Shown: in pieces, positions 17,175 to 25,338 of the stretch
Position numbering within the stretch: position 1 is the stretch's first letter
How the letters are laid out: every line of letters begins with the position of its first letter
From: an uncultured Acetatifactor sp.
Lineage (GTDB): Bacteria > Bacillota > Clostridia > Lachnospirales > Lachnospiraceae
Direction: 5' to 3'
DNA length: 60,601 nucleotides
NCBI GenBank assembly: GCA_947595925.1
Contig: CANQEV010000013.1
Coordinates: forward strand, 1 to 60,601
Notes under the pieces: generated by a model
What the model saw: only the letters and a program-made list of their open reading frames with translations
What the model was told of the DNA's origin: nothing
Database searches by the model: none
Translations under genes and position numbers: made by a program

Positions 17175-18467
17175 TTATGAATCAAATCTTACTTTAATAC
17201 TGTTGGCGTGTGCCGTCAAGCCCTCGCTTTTCGCAAAGAGCTGAATATCTCCGCTGACCTTTTCAAGGGCTTCCCGGGAATATGAGATAATGCTGGACTT
17301 TTTGATAAAGTCGTCCACGTTCACCGGTGAGAAAAATTTCGCCGTTCCGTTTGTGGGAAGGATGTGGTTGGGGCCCGCGAAGTAATCACCCAAAGGCTCC
17401 GAGGCATGCTCGCCCAGGAAGATCGCGCCGGCGTTGCGGATCCGGGTCATGGTCTCAAAAGGATTCTTTGTCAGGATCTCCAGGTGTTCGGAGGCGATCT
17501 CGTTCACGGCGTCTATGGCGTCCTCCATGGATTCCGCGATCAGGATATAGCCGTAGTTGTCCAGGGATTTCTGAATGATCTCCCGGCGCTCCAGAACCTG
17601 CACAAAGCCCTCAACCTCTCTGTTGACAGCCTGGGCCAGTTCCTGGGAGGTGGTGATCAGAATCGCGCTTGCCAGCTCGTCGTGCTCCGCCTGGGAGAGA
17701 AGGTCCGCCGCCGCATATCTCGGGTTTGCGCTCTCGTCCGCAAGGACCAGAATCTCGCTGGGCCCGGCGATGGAGTCGATGCTGACATAGCCGTACACGG
17801 CCTTTTTCGCCAGCGCCACAAAGATATTTCCGGGGCCGGTGATCTTATCCACTTTCGGGATGCTCTCCGTGCCGAAGGCGAGGGCGGCGATGGCCTGGGC
17901 CCCGCCCACTTTATAGATTTCATCCACCCCGGCGATATCTGCCGCCGCCAGGGTTCCGGGGTTTACTTTGCCGTCTGCTCCGGGGGGCGTGGTCATGATC
18001 ACCCGGTCCACGCCGGCAACCTTTGCGGGAACCACGTTCATCAGAACGCTGCTGGGGTAAGCCGCCTTGCCGCCCGGGACGTAGACGCCCACCTTTTCAA
18101 TGGGGGTGATCTTCATGCCCAGGATCGTCCCGTCGGGCTTTGCGTCGAACCAGCTGCTGCGGAGCTGCTTTGTGTGGAAGGCCCGGATATTCTCCGCGGA
18201 CTTTTTCAAAACTTTGATCAGTTCCGGGTCCAGTTTTTCATAGGCCTCTTCGATCTCCTCCCGGGTGACGCGGATATTTTCCGGCGTCAGGGCAAAACGG
18301 TCGAATTTCAAGGTGTAGTCAAAGACCGCCTTGTCCCCGTTTTCCCGGACATTGCGCAGGATCTCGTTGACTGTTTCTTCATATTGTCCATAGTTGTTGG
18401 GACTTCTTTTTAAGAGGTCGCTTAAGAGATTCTTTTTGGTCTGTGAAGTTAACTCCAGGATTTTCAT
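17175..18467 (-). CDS. hisD: Histidinol dehydrogenase
   Basis: A 430-residue enzyme carrying out the last two oxidations to histidine with NAD and zinc. [23 protein letters not shown] and [13 protein letters not shown] (zinc and substrate residues) and the C-terminal [17 protein letters not shown] are all intact, and the length is standard. GAAAGGAAA precedes the start. It follows hisG by 29 bases. Confidence 0.98.
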   Translation of the reverse strand: MKILELTSQTKKNLLSDLLKRSPNNYGQYEETVNEILRNVRENGDKAVFDYTLKFDRFALTPENIRVTREEIEEAYEKLDPELIKVLKKSAENIRAFHTKQLRSSWFDAKPDGTILGMKITPIEKVGVYVPGGKAAYPSSVLMNVVPAKVAGVDRVIMTTPPGADGKVNPGTLAAADIAGVDEIYKVGGAQAIAALAFGTESIPKVDKITGPGNIFVALAKKAVYGYVSIDSIAGPSEILVLADESANPRYAAADLLSQAEHDELASAILITTSQELAQAVNREVEGFVQVLERREIIQKSLDNYGYILIAESMEDAIDAVNEIASEHLEILTKNPFETMTRIRNAGAIFLGEHASEPLGDYFAGPNHILPTNGTAKFFSPVNVDDFIKKSSIISYSREALEKVSGDIQLFAKSEGLTAHANSIKVRFDS

Positions 18468-18496
18468 AGCTGATTTCCTTTCATTTCTTTGATAAT

Positions 18497-19162
18497 TTAT
18501 TCTGCGAGATAGTTCCGGATCTTTAAAACGAGATCCCGGATCCTCTCCTTCTCCATCTGCATGCTCACGGGATTGACGATCATCCGCGCGCTTAAGGGGC
18601 AGACCTCCTCCAGGACCACCAGCCCGTTCTCCCGGAGGGTGGATCCCGTCTCCACGATATCCACGATCACGTCCGAGAGCTGCACCAGGGCCCCCAGCTC
18701 CACGGAGCCGTTTAATTTGATGAGATCCACGGTCTGGTGCTTTTTATTGTAAAAGTAATCCTTTGCGATATTGGGGTACTTGCTGGCCACCCGGATCCTC
18801 TCATGGCGCTGCAGGAGCTCCCTGGCGGATTCCGGGCCGCAGACGCACATCTTGCATTTTCCGAATCCAAGGTCCAGAACCTCGTAAACGTTCCGGTTCT
18901 CCTCCATCACGGTATCGGACCCCGCCACGCCGATATCGGCGCTGCCGAGCTCCACGTAAGTGGGAACGTCCGGTCCCTTTGCCAGGAAAAACTTCATCTT
19001 CAGCTCTTCGTTGACAAAGATGAGCTTCCGGGAATTTTTGTCCTTCATCTCTTCGCAGGTGATCCCCACCTGTTCCAGGATCTCCAGAGTTTTACTGGCA
19101 AGACGCCCCTTCCCCAGGGCGAAGGTCAGGTAATGTTCGTCGTTGAACCTCTGATCAGCCAT
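18497..19162 (-). CDS. hisG: ATP phosphoribosyltransferase catalytic subunit, short form
   Basis: A 221-residue enzyme for the first committed step of histidine synthesis. It has the PRPP/ATP region (ALGKGRLASKTLEIL, GSADIGVAGSDTV) and DIVETGSTLRENG, but ends without the C-terminal ACT-like regulatory domain of long HisG, so it depends on HisZ. The start at the second ATG (19162) is preferred: AGGGAGG is at proper distance, and it then overlaps the hisZ stop by eight bases, fitting a coupled hetero-octameric partner pair. Confidence 0.97.
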   Translation of the reverse strand: MADQRFNDEHYLTFALGKGRLASKTLEILEQVGITCEEMKDKNSRKLIFVNEELKMKFFLAKGPDVPTYVELGSADIGVAGSDTVMEENRNVYEVLDLGFGKCKMCVCGPESARELLQRHERIRVASKYPNIAKDYFYNKKHQTVDLIKLNGSVELGALVQLSDVIVDIVETGSTLRENGLVVLEEVCPLSARMIVNPVSMQMEKERIRDLVLKIRNYLAE

Positions 19163-20300
19163 GGCTCTCATCCCTCCCTTTCCCTGCGGACGCCGTCAGC
19201 GCGGCGTTCTTACCCTGCCGCCGCATTGTCTGGACCAGTTCCAGTTTTTTTTCAAAATCCCCGGGGATCTGCGGGTCGTAAGACACCGTCTCCGGAGCAA
19301 AGGTTTGTATCTCCACCCTCTGTCTGGAAAGGGCTTCCAGCAGGTCGTCGATGACGATGGCAAACCCGACGGCGGACGCGTCCTTTCCGAAATGGCCAAG
19401 GAGCGTATCGTAGCGTCCCCCCGTCACCACTGCGCTTCCCACGCCGTAGGTGTAGGCCCTGAAGATCACGCCGGTATAGTAATTGTACTTGCTGAGCATC
19501 CCCAGATCATACGAAACACTGTCTTCCACACCGTAGAGCTTTAAGACCTCGTCCAGCTTCTCCAGCCGTTCGATGGCGGCCAGGGAGCGGTCATTTCTGA
19601 CAAGGGCCTTGGCCTCGCTCAGGGAATTCATGGTGTTAAAGAGATCAGCCACCTTCAGCAGGATCCCCCGGTAGGGTTCCTTTACGTTCCTCTCGCTTAA
19701 AAGCTCCTGGGCGGCGAAAAAATTCTTGCCGGAGATACAGGTCCTGAGGTCCAGCTCAGTCTCCTCGTCCAGCCCTGCCTCCTGGCAGAGACCCTTAAAA
19801 TATTCCACCTGCCCGATGGAGACCTGAAATTCCTTCAGGCCAACAGCCCGCAGCGCTTCCACCACCAGGGCGATCATCTCTCCGTCCGCCTCCACGGAGC
19901 CGTCGTTCATCAGCTCCGCGCCCATCTGGGTCACTTCCTTCAGCTTGCCCTGCAGATTCGAGGTGTTGGAAAAGGTATTCCCTTTATAAGTAAAGCGCAG
20001 GGGGATCCGCTCCTCCATATAATATTTGGCGGCGCACCGGGCGATGGAGGGGGTAAAGTCCGGCCGGAGGGCAAGGGTGTTCCCCTCCTTGTCGAAAAAT
20101 TTGTACAGCTCCTTGCTGGGCTTCGTCCCGATCTCCCGGGAAAACACGTCAAAAAATTCGAAGGTGGGGGGCTGGATGCCCTCGTAGCCGTAACTGGCGA
20201 TGAGATCGTGCAGGACCCGTTCCACCGCCTGCTTTTTCGCGTATTCCCTTCCGTAGATATCCCGCACTCCCTCGGGAGTGTGCAGTAACCGTTTGCTCAT
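19155..20300 (-). CDS. hisZ: ATP phosphoribosyltransferase regulatory subunit
   Basis: A 381-residue paralogue of histidyl-tRNA synthetase without the anticodon domain. The class II-like motifs GIQPPTFEFFDVF and LRPDFTPSIARCAAKYY are present. HisZ activates short HisG and gives histidine feedback inhibition. It is the first gene of the operon, behind a promoter with a palindromic operator. The Shine-Dalgarno site is weak (AAAGAGATAG). Confidence 0.95.
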   Translation of the reverse strand: MSKRLLHTPEGVRDIYGREYAKKQAVERVLHDLIASYGYEGIQPPTFEFFDVFSREIGTKPSKELYKFFDKEGNTLALRPDFTPSIARCAAKYYMEERIPLRFTYKGNTFSNTSNLQGKLKEVTQMGAELMNDGSVEADGEMIALVVEALRAVGLKEFQVSIGQVEYFKGLCQEAGLDEETELDLRTCISGKNFFAAQELLSERNVKEPYRGILLKVADLFNTMNSLSEAKALVRNDRSLAAIERLEKLDEVLKLYGVEDSVSYDLGMLSKYNYYTGVIFRAYTYGVGSAVVTGGRYDTLLGHFGKDASAVGFAIVIDDLLEALSRQRVEIQTFAPETVSYDPQIPGDFEKKLELVQTMRRQGKNAALTASAGKGRDESHG

Positions 20301-20362
20301 GATCTATCTCTTTTCTCTTTCCTTTATCTTTCCAGGTTTTTTCATGCCTGATCAATTTAGCG

Positions 20363-20406
20363 TGGTAGCGTGCTACCATACTACCATGTTAAATCGTTCC
20401 TGTCAA
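20363..20406 (-). promoter_or_regulatory. his operon promoter with palindromic operator
   Basis: Minus strand TTGACA (20401-20406), 17-base spacer and TAGTAT (20378-20383). The perfect 16-bp palindrome TGGTAGC-GT-GCTACCA (20363-20378) touches the -10, and a further CTACCAT half-site copy (20381-20387) lies inside the promoter. A TrpR-like repressor of the YerC/HisR type is the natural candidate because it is thought to control his genes in Firmicutes; that assignment is inference. Confidence 0.65.
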
Positions 20407-20414
20407 GCAGTTTT

Positions 20415-20954
20415 TTACTCCCCGTCCCGGTCCTCCAGGTCGATCTTCAGCCCTTCCAGGTATGGGACCAGGATCCCGTGCTTTTTCGGCAGCGCGTAGG
20501 CGGGATTCAGTTCCTCGTAGCGGAAGCTCTTTCGTCCGCCCTCCTTCGCCCGGTCCCAGAAGAACCGCAGCATTTCGTAGGGCAGATAGTAGAGCACATC
20601 CTTGTGGGTGTAATAGATCAGAAAAAAAGCGACGCCGCCCTGCTTTTCAAATTTTTCCATGAAGTCCACCTGATGCTCGTGGATGTTCTGCAGGGCGAAA
20701 GTGTCCGAGGCACATTCCTTCGCGTCGAAGCAGACGGGGATCCCCTGAACCGCGCCGATATAGTCCACCGTGCTCTTCTGGTCAAAATAGGCCAGGGTGA
20801 TCTGCCGCGTGTCCTTGTCCAGCTTCACCGGGGTGATGGGCGTGGGGATCTTCTGGATCAGCGCCAGCCCGCTCTCCGCGTACTTTTCATTTGTCCGATT
20901 GATCATATCCTCCAGGGTGGATCCCCTGAGGCCTCTGGAATTCCAGGTCGCCAT
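20415..20954 (-). CDS. recU: Holliday junction resolvase RecU
   Basis: A 179-residue nuclease that resolves recombination intermediates. The active-site cluster is visible as STVDYIGAVQG, then VCFDAKE (Asp, Glu, Lys of the PD-(D/E)XK fold), followed by the HQVDFMEKFEKQGGVAFFLI segment characteristic of RecU. It begins with the usual WNSRGLRGSTLE. TTGGAGGAAGG lies before the start. It ends nine bases before the his -35 box, with no clear terminator, so read-through into his is possible. In many Firmicutes recU sits next to a PBP gene; here it does not. Confidence 0.9.
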   Translation of the reverse strand: MATWNSRGLRGSTLEDMINRTNEKYAESGLALIQKIPTPITPVKLDKDTRQITLAYFDQKSTVDYIGAVQGIPVCFDAKECASDTFALQNIHEHQVDFMEKFEKQGGVAFFLIYYTHKDVLYYLPYEMLRFFWDRAKEGGRKSFRYEELNPAYALPKKHGILVPYLEGLKIDLEDRDGE

Positions 20955-21084
20955 CCCTTGCCTTCCTCCAAGCGTATTTTGCTCTGCGTGTCAGCGTATT
21001 CTATTCTGCAAACCTATGAAACATACAAAAATCGCAATCCTGTAACAGTCCAGTCCACAGATTCGTTGTCCTGCCGAAAATAGT

Positions 21085-22473
21085 TTACAATGTGTCTGTG
21101 CAGAAAGTAGTAAGCAGCATGAAAGAAACTGCTACCCAGATCACCACGGCGCGAAAAAGGATGTCAAAAACCCCTTCCCTCGCCGGAGTCTTTCGGGGCG
21201 GAACCTGCGGCGCGCCGGCGTTCAGCCTCTGGAGCTCCTTATACTGCCCTAAGATCCCCAATATCTTATTTACGTCCCCGTCTTCTTTCTCGATGCAGCA
21301 GACCCGGCCGTCCGAAAAGCGGATGATCCACTCCCAGCCGCTCCTCTCCGCTTTGTCCACGGTATAAGCCTGGCGGCTGCTGACGGTGACATTGTCCCCG
21401 GGCAGTACCGTCACGAAGCTCCATGTCTCCAACTTTTCCAGATAAAAGATCTCCGCTACGCTTCTCTCGTCCACCAGATAATGGGTCGTGACCGTAAAAT
21501 GTACCGAGCGGAAGACGGGCTTTTCGTTAAAAAATTCCCGGCAGAACTGCTCCGCCATAAACTTCTGGTCCCCCCAGGCGGAAAAGCCTCTCAAAGTCTG
21601 CACCGCCGGTCTCAGGGTGATCATGATATACAGTGCCGCCGTAGAATAGAGCAGCGACAAAAAGGGCAGGACCACAGGAGAAGGTTCCTGCCTCCAGATG
21701 AAGAGCACGAGCAAAGAGAAGAAGAAACCGGCGGGAAGGGCAAGGGTAAGGACACCCCTTACATAGGCGTTCTGACAAAAGGCGGCATATACAAAGATCC
21801 GCCACCTTGGATGGCCGCCGGCGGGAAATTTCCCCAGGGGGATCCTGACAGACGCAAGCTTTGCGATCACCACCGTCAAGAGAAGAAGCATCCGGATCAA
21901 AAGCTGCTGGATCCCGTAGACAAAAAGCCAGATCAGGAACGGCAGGATTTCGGAAGAGCTTTTCGCGTATTCCAGCAGATCTTCCCGAAAAGACGCGCCC
22001 GTGGGCGTCAGCATCGTCAGGGACAGCAGGAGCAGAACCCCCGCCGTGACGAGATCCGGCAGATAGGAAACCGCCCAGAAAAGTTTCCGTTTCCAGGTGT
22101 CATTCTTCCGGCCGCGCATCTTCACGGCGGTCAGCCACAGGGCCAGATACACAAGCGCCGTCCCCAGCATTTCCCGGCAGGTCTCCCTCTCCAGAAAAAC
22201 CGGCAGCTCTTTCAGGAGCATTTTCTTGTCCGATGTGACCCCCAGGAGTATAGCGGATAAAATGCCTGCAACAAACGCCACGCAGCCCGGCAGCGCCATC
22301 ACCGCCATGGTCTCCCGAGGGCTCTTTTTCTTTAACAGGGAGGCGATATCCAGAACCCAGCTCACGATGATCAACCAGGCCCACATCAGAAAAACCCAGA
22401 TCAAATTATCGTATGGCTGCTGCGATCCCGTAGGGAACGCGTACAGATCTTTCAGAATATCATACAGTCTCAT
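21085..22473 (-). CDS. Large multi-pass membrane protein, unknown
   Basis: A 462-residue protein with about eight to nine predicted membrane helices in residues 20-300, then a soluble cytoplasmic domain of about 120 residues (from the TVTTHYLVDERSV region to EKEDGDVNKILGIL) that looks like a small beta-rich fold, and a final C-terminal membrane helix (FRAVVIWVAVSFMLLTTF). GAGGAG precedes the start. It follows the RluA-type gene by 69 bases. I do not recognise the family and no catalytic motif stands out. Confidence 0.6.
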   Translation of the reverse strand: MRLYDILKDLYAFPTGSQQPYDNLIWVFLMWAWLIIVSWVLDIASLLKKKSPRETMAVMALPGCVAFVAGILSAILLGVTSDKKMLLKELPVFLERETCREMLGTALVYLALWLTAVKMRGRKNDTWKRKLFWAVSYLPDLVTAGVLLLLSLTMLTPTGASFREDLLEYAKSSSEILPFLIWLFVYGIQQLLIRMLLLLTVVIAKLASVRIPLGKFPAGGHPRWRIFVYAAFCQNAYVRGVLTLALPAGFFFSLLVLFIWRQEPSPVVLPFLSLLYSTAALYIMITLRPAVQTLRGFSAWGDQKFMAEQFCREFFNEKPVFRSVHFTVTTHYLVDERSVAEIFYLEKLETWSFVTVLPGDNVTVSSRQAYTVDKAERSGWEWIIRFSDGRVCCIEKEDGDVNKILGILGQYKELQRLNAGAPQVPPRKTPAREGVFDILFRAVVIWVAVSFMLLTTFCTDTL

Positions 22474-22542
22474 CCGGAAGTCTCCTCTTTGCGGCGGGCC
22501 TTTCTCTTACATACGCGCCGAATGCCCAGCACTGTCCATGCT

Positions 22543-23691
22543 TTACTCCGGCCACAACTTTCTCTCCGCCCGCTGAAAGCTGTCCGGCAGGGGCGCCCGG
22601 ATCGTTTTGCCGCTCAGAGGCTTCAGAACTTCTTCGTAAGCGGCCAGGGCTGCATACCGGGCACGGAGGCTCTCCCACTCCGGGAACCGCACATGGTCCG
22701 CGTGGAGAAGGTGATGGTTCAGATGAAAGACATTTTTTGTCACAAGATTATCCTTCTTTTCGCCGTATTTGGCGTCTCCCAGCAGGGGATGCCCGACGGA
22801 AGCCAGGTGCGCCCGGATCTGATGGGTCTTCCCGGTAAAAAGCTCTATCTCCAGGAGGGTATAGTCCTCCGTCCACCGAAGCGGAACATATCTGGTGCGT
22901 ATGGGGGCGGGATCCTTTCCGGCAGTTTCCTCCCTCGCCGCGGCTTCCCCGCCGTTGACCAGCACGGTCACTTTATTGTTCACAGGGTCCTTGACGAGAT
23001 ACCCTTCCAACATCTGCTCTTTTAAAAGCATGCCGTGACAGATCGTCCTGTAAAACTTCCCCAGGAGATGTTCCCTGAGAAGCAGGCTGAGGGCCTGGGT
23101 GCCCGCCAGAGTCTTCCCGCAGAGGACCAGGCCGCTGGTGTTCCTGTCCAGGCGGTTGCAGACGGAAGGACGGAAGGTAGAAAGAGCCTCCTCCGTATAG
23201 ACGCCTTTCTGCAGGAGATACCCGATCATCCATTCGTTCAGGCTCAGGTCTTCCGGCCGGGCTTTCTGGGTCAGGATGCCGGCAGGCTTGTTTAAAATCA
23301 ATATATGCGGATCCTCATAGAGGACGGAAACCCCTTTCAGGTTCTGATAAGCCCTTAAAAACTCCGATGCAACAGTCTCTTGAAGCCTTTGCCGAGAACC
23401 TCCCTGTGCGGAAAAATCCGCTGTCCCGGGATTTCGCCTACCGGGATTTCGCATACCGATATTGCTCCCCCCGCCCCGGAATTTCAGAAAGGTCTCCTGG
23501 CTGAAAAAGCACTGAACCGTATCGCCCAGCCGGAGGATCTCCCCTCCCTCGGCTTTCCTGCCGTTTAAGGTAATGTTCTTTTTCCGCAGCTGCTTGTAGA
23601 TAAGGCTGCTCCCCGCTTCCGGCAGGGCCTTGCGGAGAAATTTGTCAAACCGCTGCCCCGCCTCGTTTAAACCGATCTTCAACTCCTGCAT
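22543..23691 (-). CDS. RluA-family rRNA pseudouridine synthase
   Basis: A 382-residue RNA-modifying enzyme: an N-terminal S4 RNA-binding domain (RFDKFLRKALPEA), a linker of about 50 extra residues rich in Gly and Arg (about 75-110), then the catalytic domain with ILNKPAG, the active-site motif CNRLDRNTSGL (Asp nucleophile) and GKTHQIRAHLA. The order fits RluC/RluD-type enzymes acting on 23S rRNA; the exact uridine cannot be assigned. The ribosome binding site is GAGG nine bases before ATG. Genes on both sides run in the same direction. Confidence 0.92.
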   Translation of the reverse strand: MQELKIGLNEAGQRFDKFLRKALPEAGSSLIYKQLRKKNITLNGRKAEGGEILRLGDTVQCFFSQETFLKFRGGGSNIGMRNPGRRNPGTADFSAQGGSRQRLQETVASEFLRAYQNLKGVSVLYEDPHILILNKPAGILTQKARPEDLSLNEWMIGYLLQKGVYTEEALSTFRPSVCNRLDRNTSGLVLCGKTLAGTQALSLLLREHLLGKFYRTICHGMLLKEQMLEGYLVKDPVNNKVTVLVNGGEAAAREETAGKDPAPIRTRYVPLRWTEDYTLLEIELFTGKTHQIRAHLASVGHPLLGDAKYGEKKDNLVTKNVFHLNHHLLHADHVRFPEWESLRARYAALAAYEEVLKPLSGKTIRAPLPDSFQRAERKLWPE

Positions 23692-23739
23692 CTCTTCCGT
23701 CCTCGTATAACGGCATCCGTTCGCTCTTTCAAAAAAATG

Positions 23740-24324
23740 TCACAGGCTGACGCTCTTTAAGGTCGCCGCAATGCCGGCGGAGAGCTCCGGGTCATCCTCC
23801 ATCGTCTGCAGTTCCTCCAGGTGCCGGATATATTGCTTTTTGTCCAGGGATATTTTGATGTCGACATGGGAAAAGGAATCCGCTTTTAAGAGGGGATCCA
23901 TGTGCCTTAAGAAAGCCTGTCTGTCAAAATCTTTAGCGGAGGCGTAGCCCCGGACCTGGCTGCCCCGGACCGCCATATGTTCCACCACGAAATTTTTCTC
24001 ATACCCGGTAAAGACCATGTCGTACAGCGTGAGCAGGGATCCGGCATGGGGTTCGATCTGCGCCGCGCTTTCCTCATCCAGTCCCTTGAATCTGCAGAAC
24101 ATGACGGCGCTTACCGCGCTCTTGCTGGCGGGAAGGCACCCCAGGATCGCAACGATGGTCAAAAGGTTCAGCCGGGTTCCCGTGGTGAGATATCCCCCTG
24201 CAAAGAGGCTCAGGGAGATTCCAAAATACAGTACCGTCCTCAGGATCTCGTAACCCTTCTGTGTCTTTAGATAACCCTTGGTCCCTTTATAAGCCTCCCC
24301 GGAAAAGATCCGAAAAAAATGCAT
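23740..24324 (-). CDS. Two-helix membrane protein, unknown
   Basis: A 194-residue protein. The first 25 residues are basic and soluble, two adjacent helices follow (about 29-47 and 53-72: TVLYFGISLSLFAGGYL, LLTIVAILGCLPA), and then a cytoplasmic domain of about 120 residues with HVDIKISLDKKQYIRHLEEL. GAAAGGAAA lies upstream. It is a conserved-looking hypothetical, but I cannot name a family. The 135 bases between it and the SDR gene show nothing. Confidence 0.6.
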   Translation of the reverse strand: MHFFRIFSGEAYKGTKGYLKTQKGYEILRTVLYFGISLSLFAGGYLTTGTRLNLLTIVAILGCLPASKSAVSAVMFCRFKGLDEESAAQIEPHAGSLLTLYDMVFTGYEKNFVVEHMAVRGSQVRGYASAKDFDRQAFLRHMDPLLKADSFSHVDIKISLDKKQYIRHLEELQTMEDDPELSAGIAATLKSVSL

Positions 24325-24459
24325 AGGTAAATTTTCCTTTCTGTCTTCTCATCAGTCTTTTGAAAGAGCTGTGATCACTCTGCGCAAATACTCTTCTAAC
24401 GCTTTCCAAGCTTCTCTTTTGCGCCGATCTCCCCCTCTTGCATCTAGTTCGCGTGTTTG

Positions 24460-25239
24460 TTACGCCTGGTTCTCCATACCCTTCAGCGCATCCATGCCAG
24501 CCAGGATCAGGTCGTGGGGAAGGAGCTTTGCGCAGACGTCCAGCGCCTTGATCGGAAGCCCGCACAGGGAACGGCTCTTCTTGTGATAAGCGTCCCGGAG
24601 GGCCTGTCGGACGACCCGTTCTGGAGAAACCATGGCATATTTTTTGATGGCCAGGGTGCTGCCGTTTTTCCCCGCAATCTCCAGAAAAGGGGTGTCAACG
24701 GGCCCGGGACACACCGCCGTAACGGAGATCCCCCGGTCTTTCAGCTCCCGGCCCAGCGCTCTGGAAAAGCTCAGGACATAGGCCTTGCTGGCCGCGTATA
24801 CGGCAAAGTCCGCCTGGGGAAGAAATGCGGCGCTGGAAGCCATCTGGATCATGCGCCCGCCCCGGGGCATCCAGGGGATCACGCGGTGGGTCAGGTCGGT
24901 GAGGGCCTCACAGTTTAAGCGGATCATGCCGAGGGTCTCCCTGCGGTCGGCCTTCTGAAATTCTCCCATGAGACCGTACCCGGCGGCGTTTACAAACATA
25001 CAGACCCTTGCCTTCTCCGCGCAAAGCGCCCGTTCCAGCTGGTCCAGATGGCCTTTTTTCGTCAAGTCTATGGCGAAGATCCGGGTTTTGTGTCTGAGGG
25101 AAGCGCTCAGTTCCCGCAGGGCATCCTCCCGCCTTGCCGCCAGCCAGAATTCGTCGATATGATGAAAATAAGGATCCATCTGCAGGGCAAACTCCCTGCC
25201 GATCCCGGAGGACGCTCCGGTAATTAATGCAATATTCAT
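24460..25239 (-). CDS. Short-chain dehydrogenase/reductase
   Basis: A 259-residue NAD(P)-dependent oxidoreductase. The Rossmann motif ITGASSGIGREFA is at the N-terminus, followed by NAAGYGLMG, the catalytic Ser in MASSAAFLP and the Tyr/Lys pair YAASKAYVLSFSRAL. The classical SDR length is kept. These features match the DltE/YqjQ-like group with unknown substrate. The start codon lies after GAAAGAGAC. Confidence 0.9.
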   Translation of the reverse strand: MNIALITGASSGIGREFALQMDPYFHHIDEFWLAARREDALRELSASLRHKTRIFAIDLTKKGHLDQLERALCAEKARVCMFVNAAGYGLMGEFQKADRRETLGMIRLNCEALTDLTHRVIPWMPRGGRMIQMASSAAFLPQADFAVYAASKAYVLSFSRALGRELKDRGISVTAVCPGPVDTPFLEIAGKNGSTLAIKKYAMVSPERVVRQALRDAYHKKSRSLCGLPIKALDVCAKLLPHDLILAGMDALKGMENQA

Positions 25240-25338
25240 AAAAAATGTCTCTTTCCATTATTCACTTGCGAAATCCTGAGGACGCTGTCCTGCCCTGCGT
25301 TCAAAAAGCCGAGCCAATATTCCAACCTTAAAAAGCCT

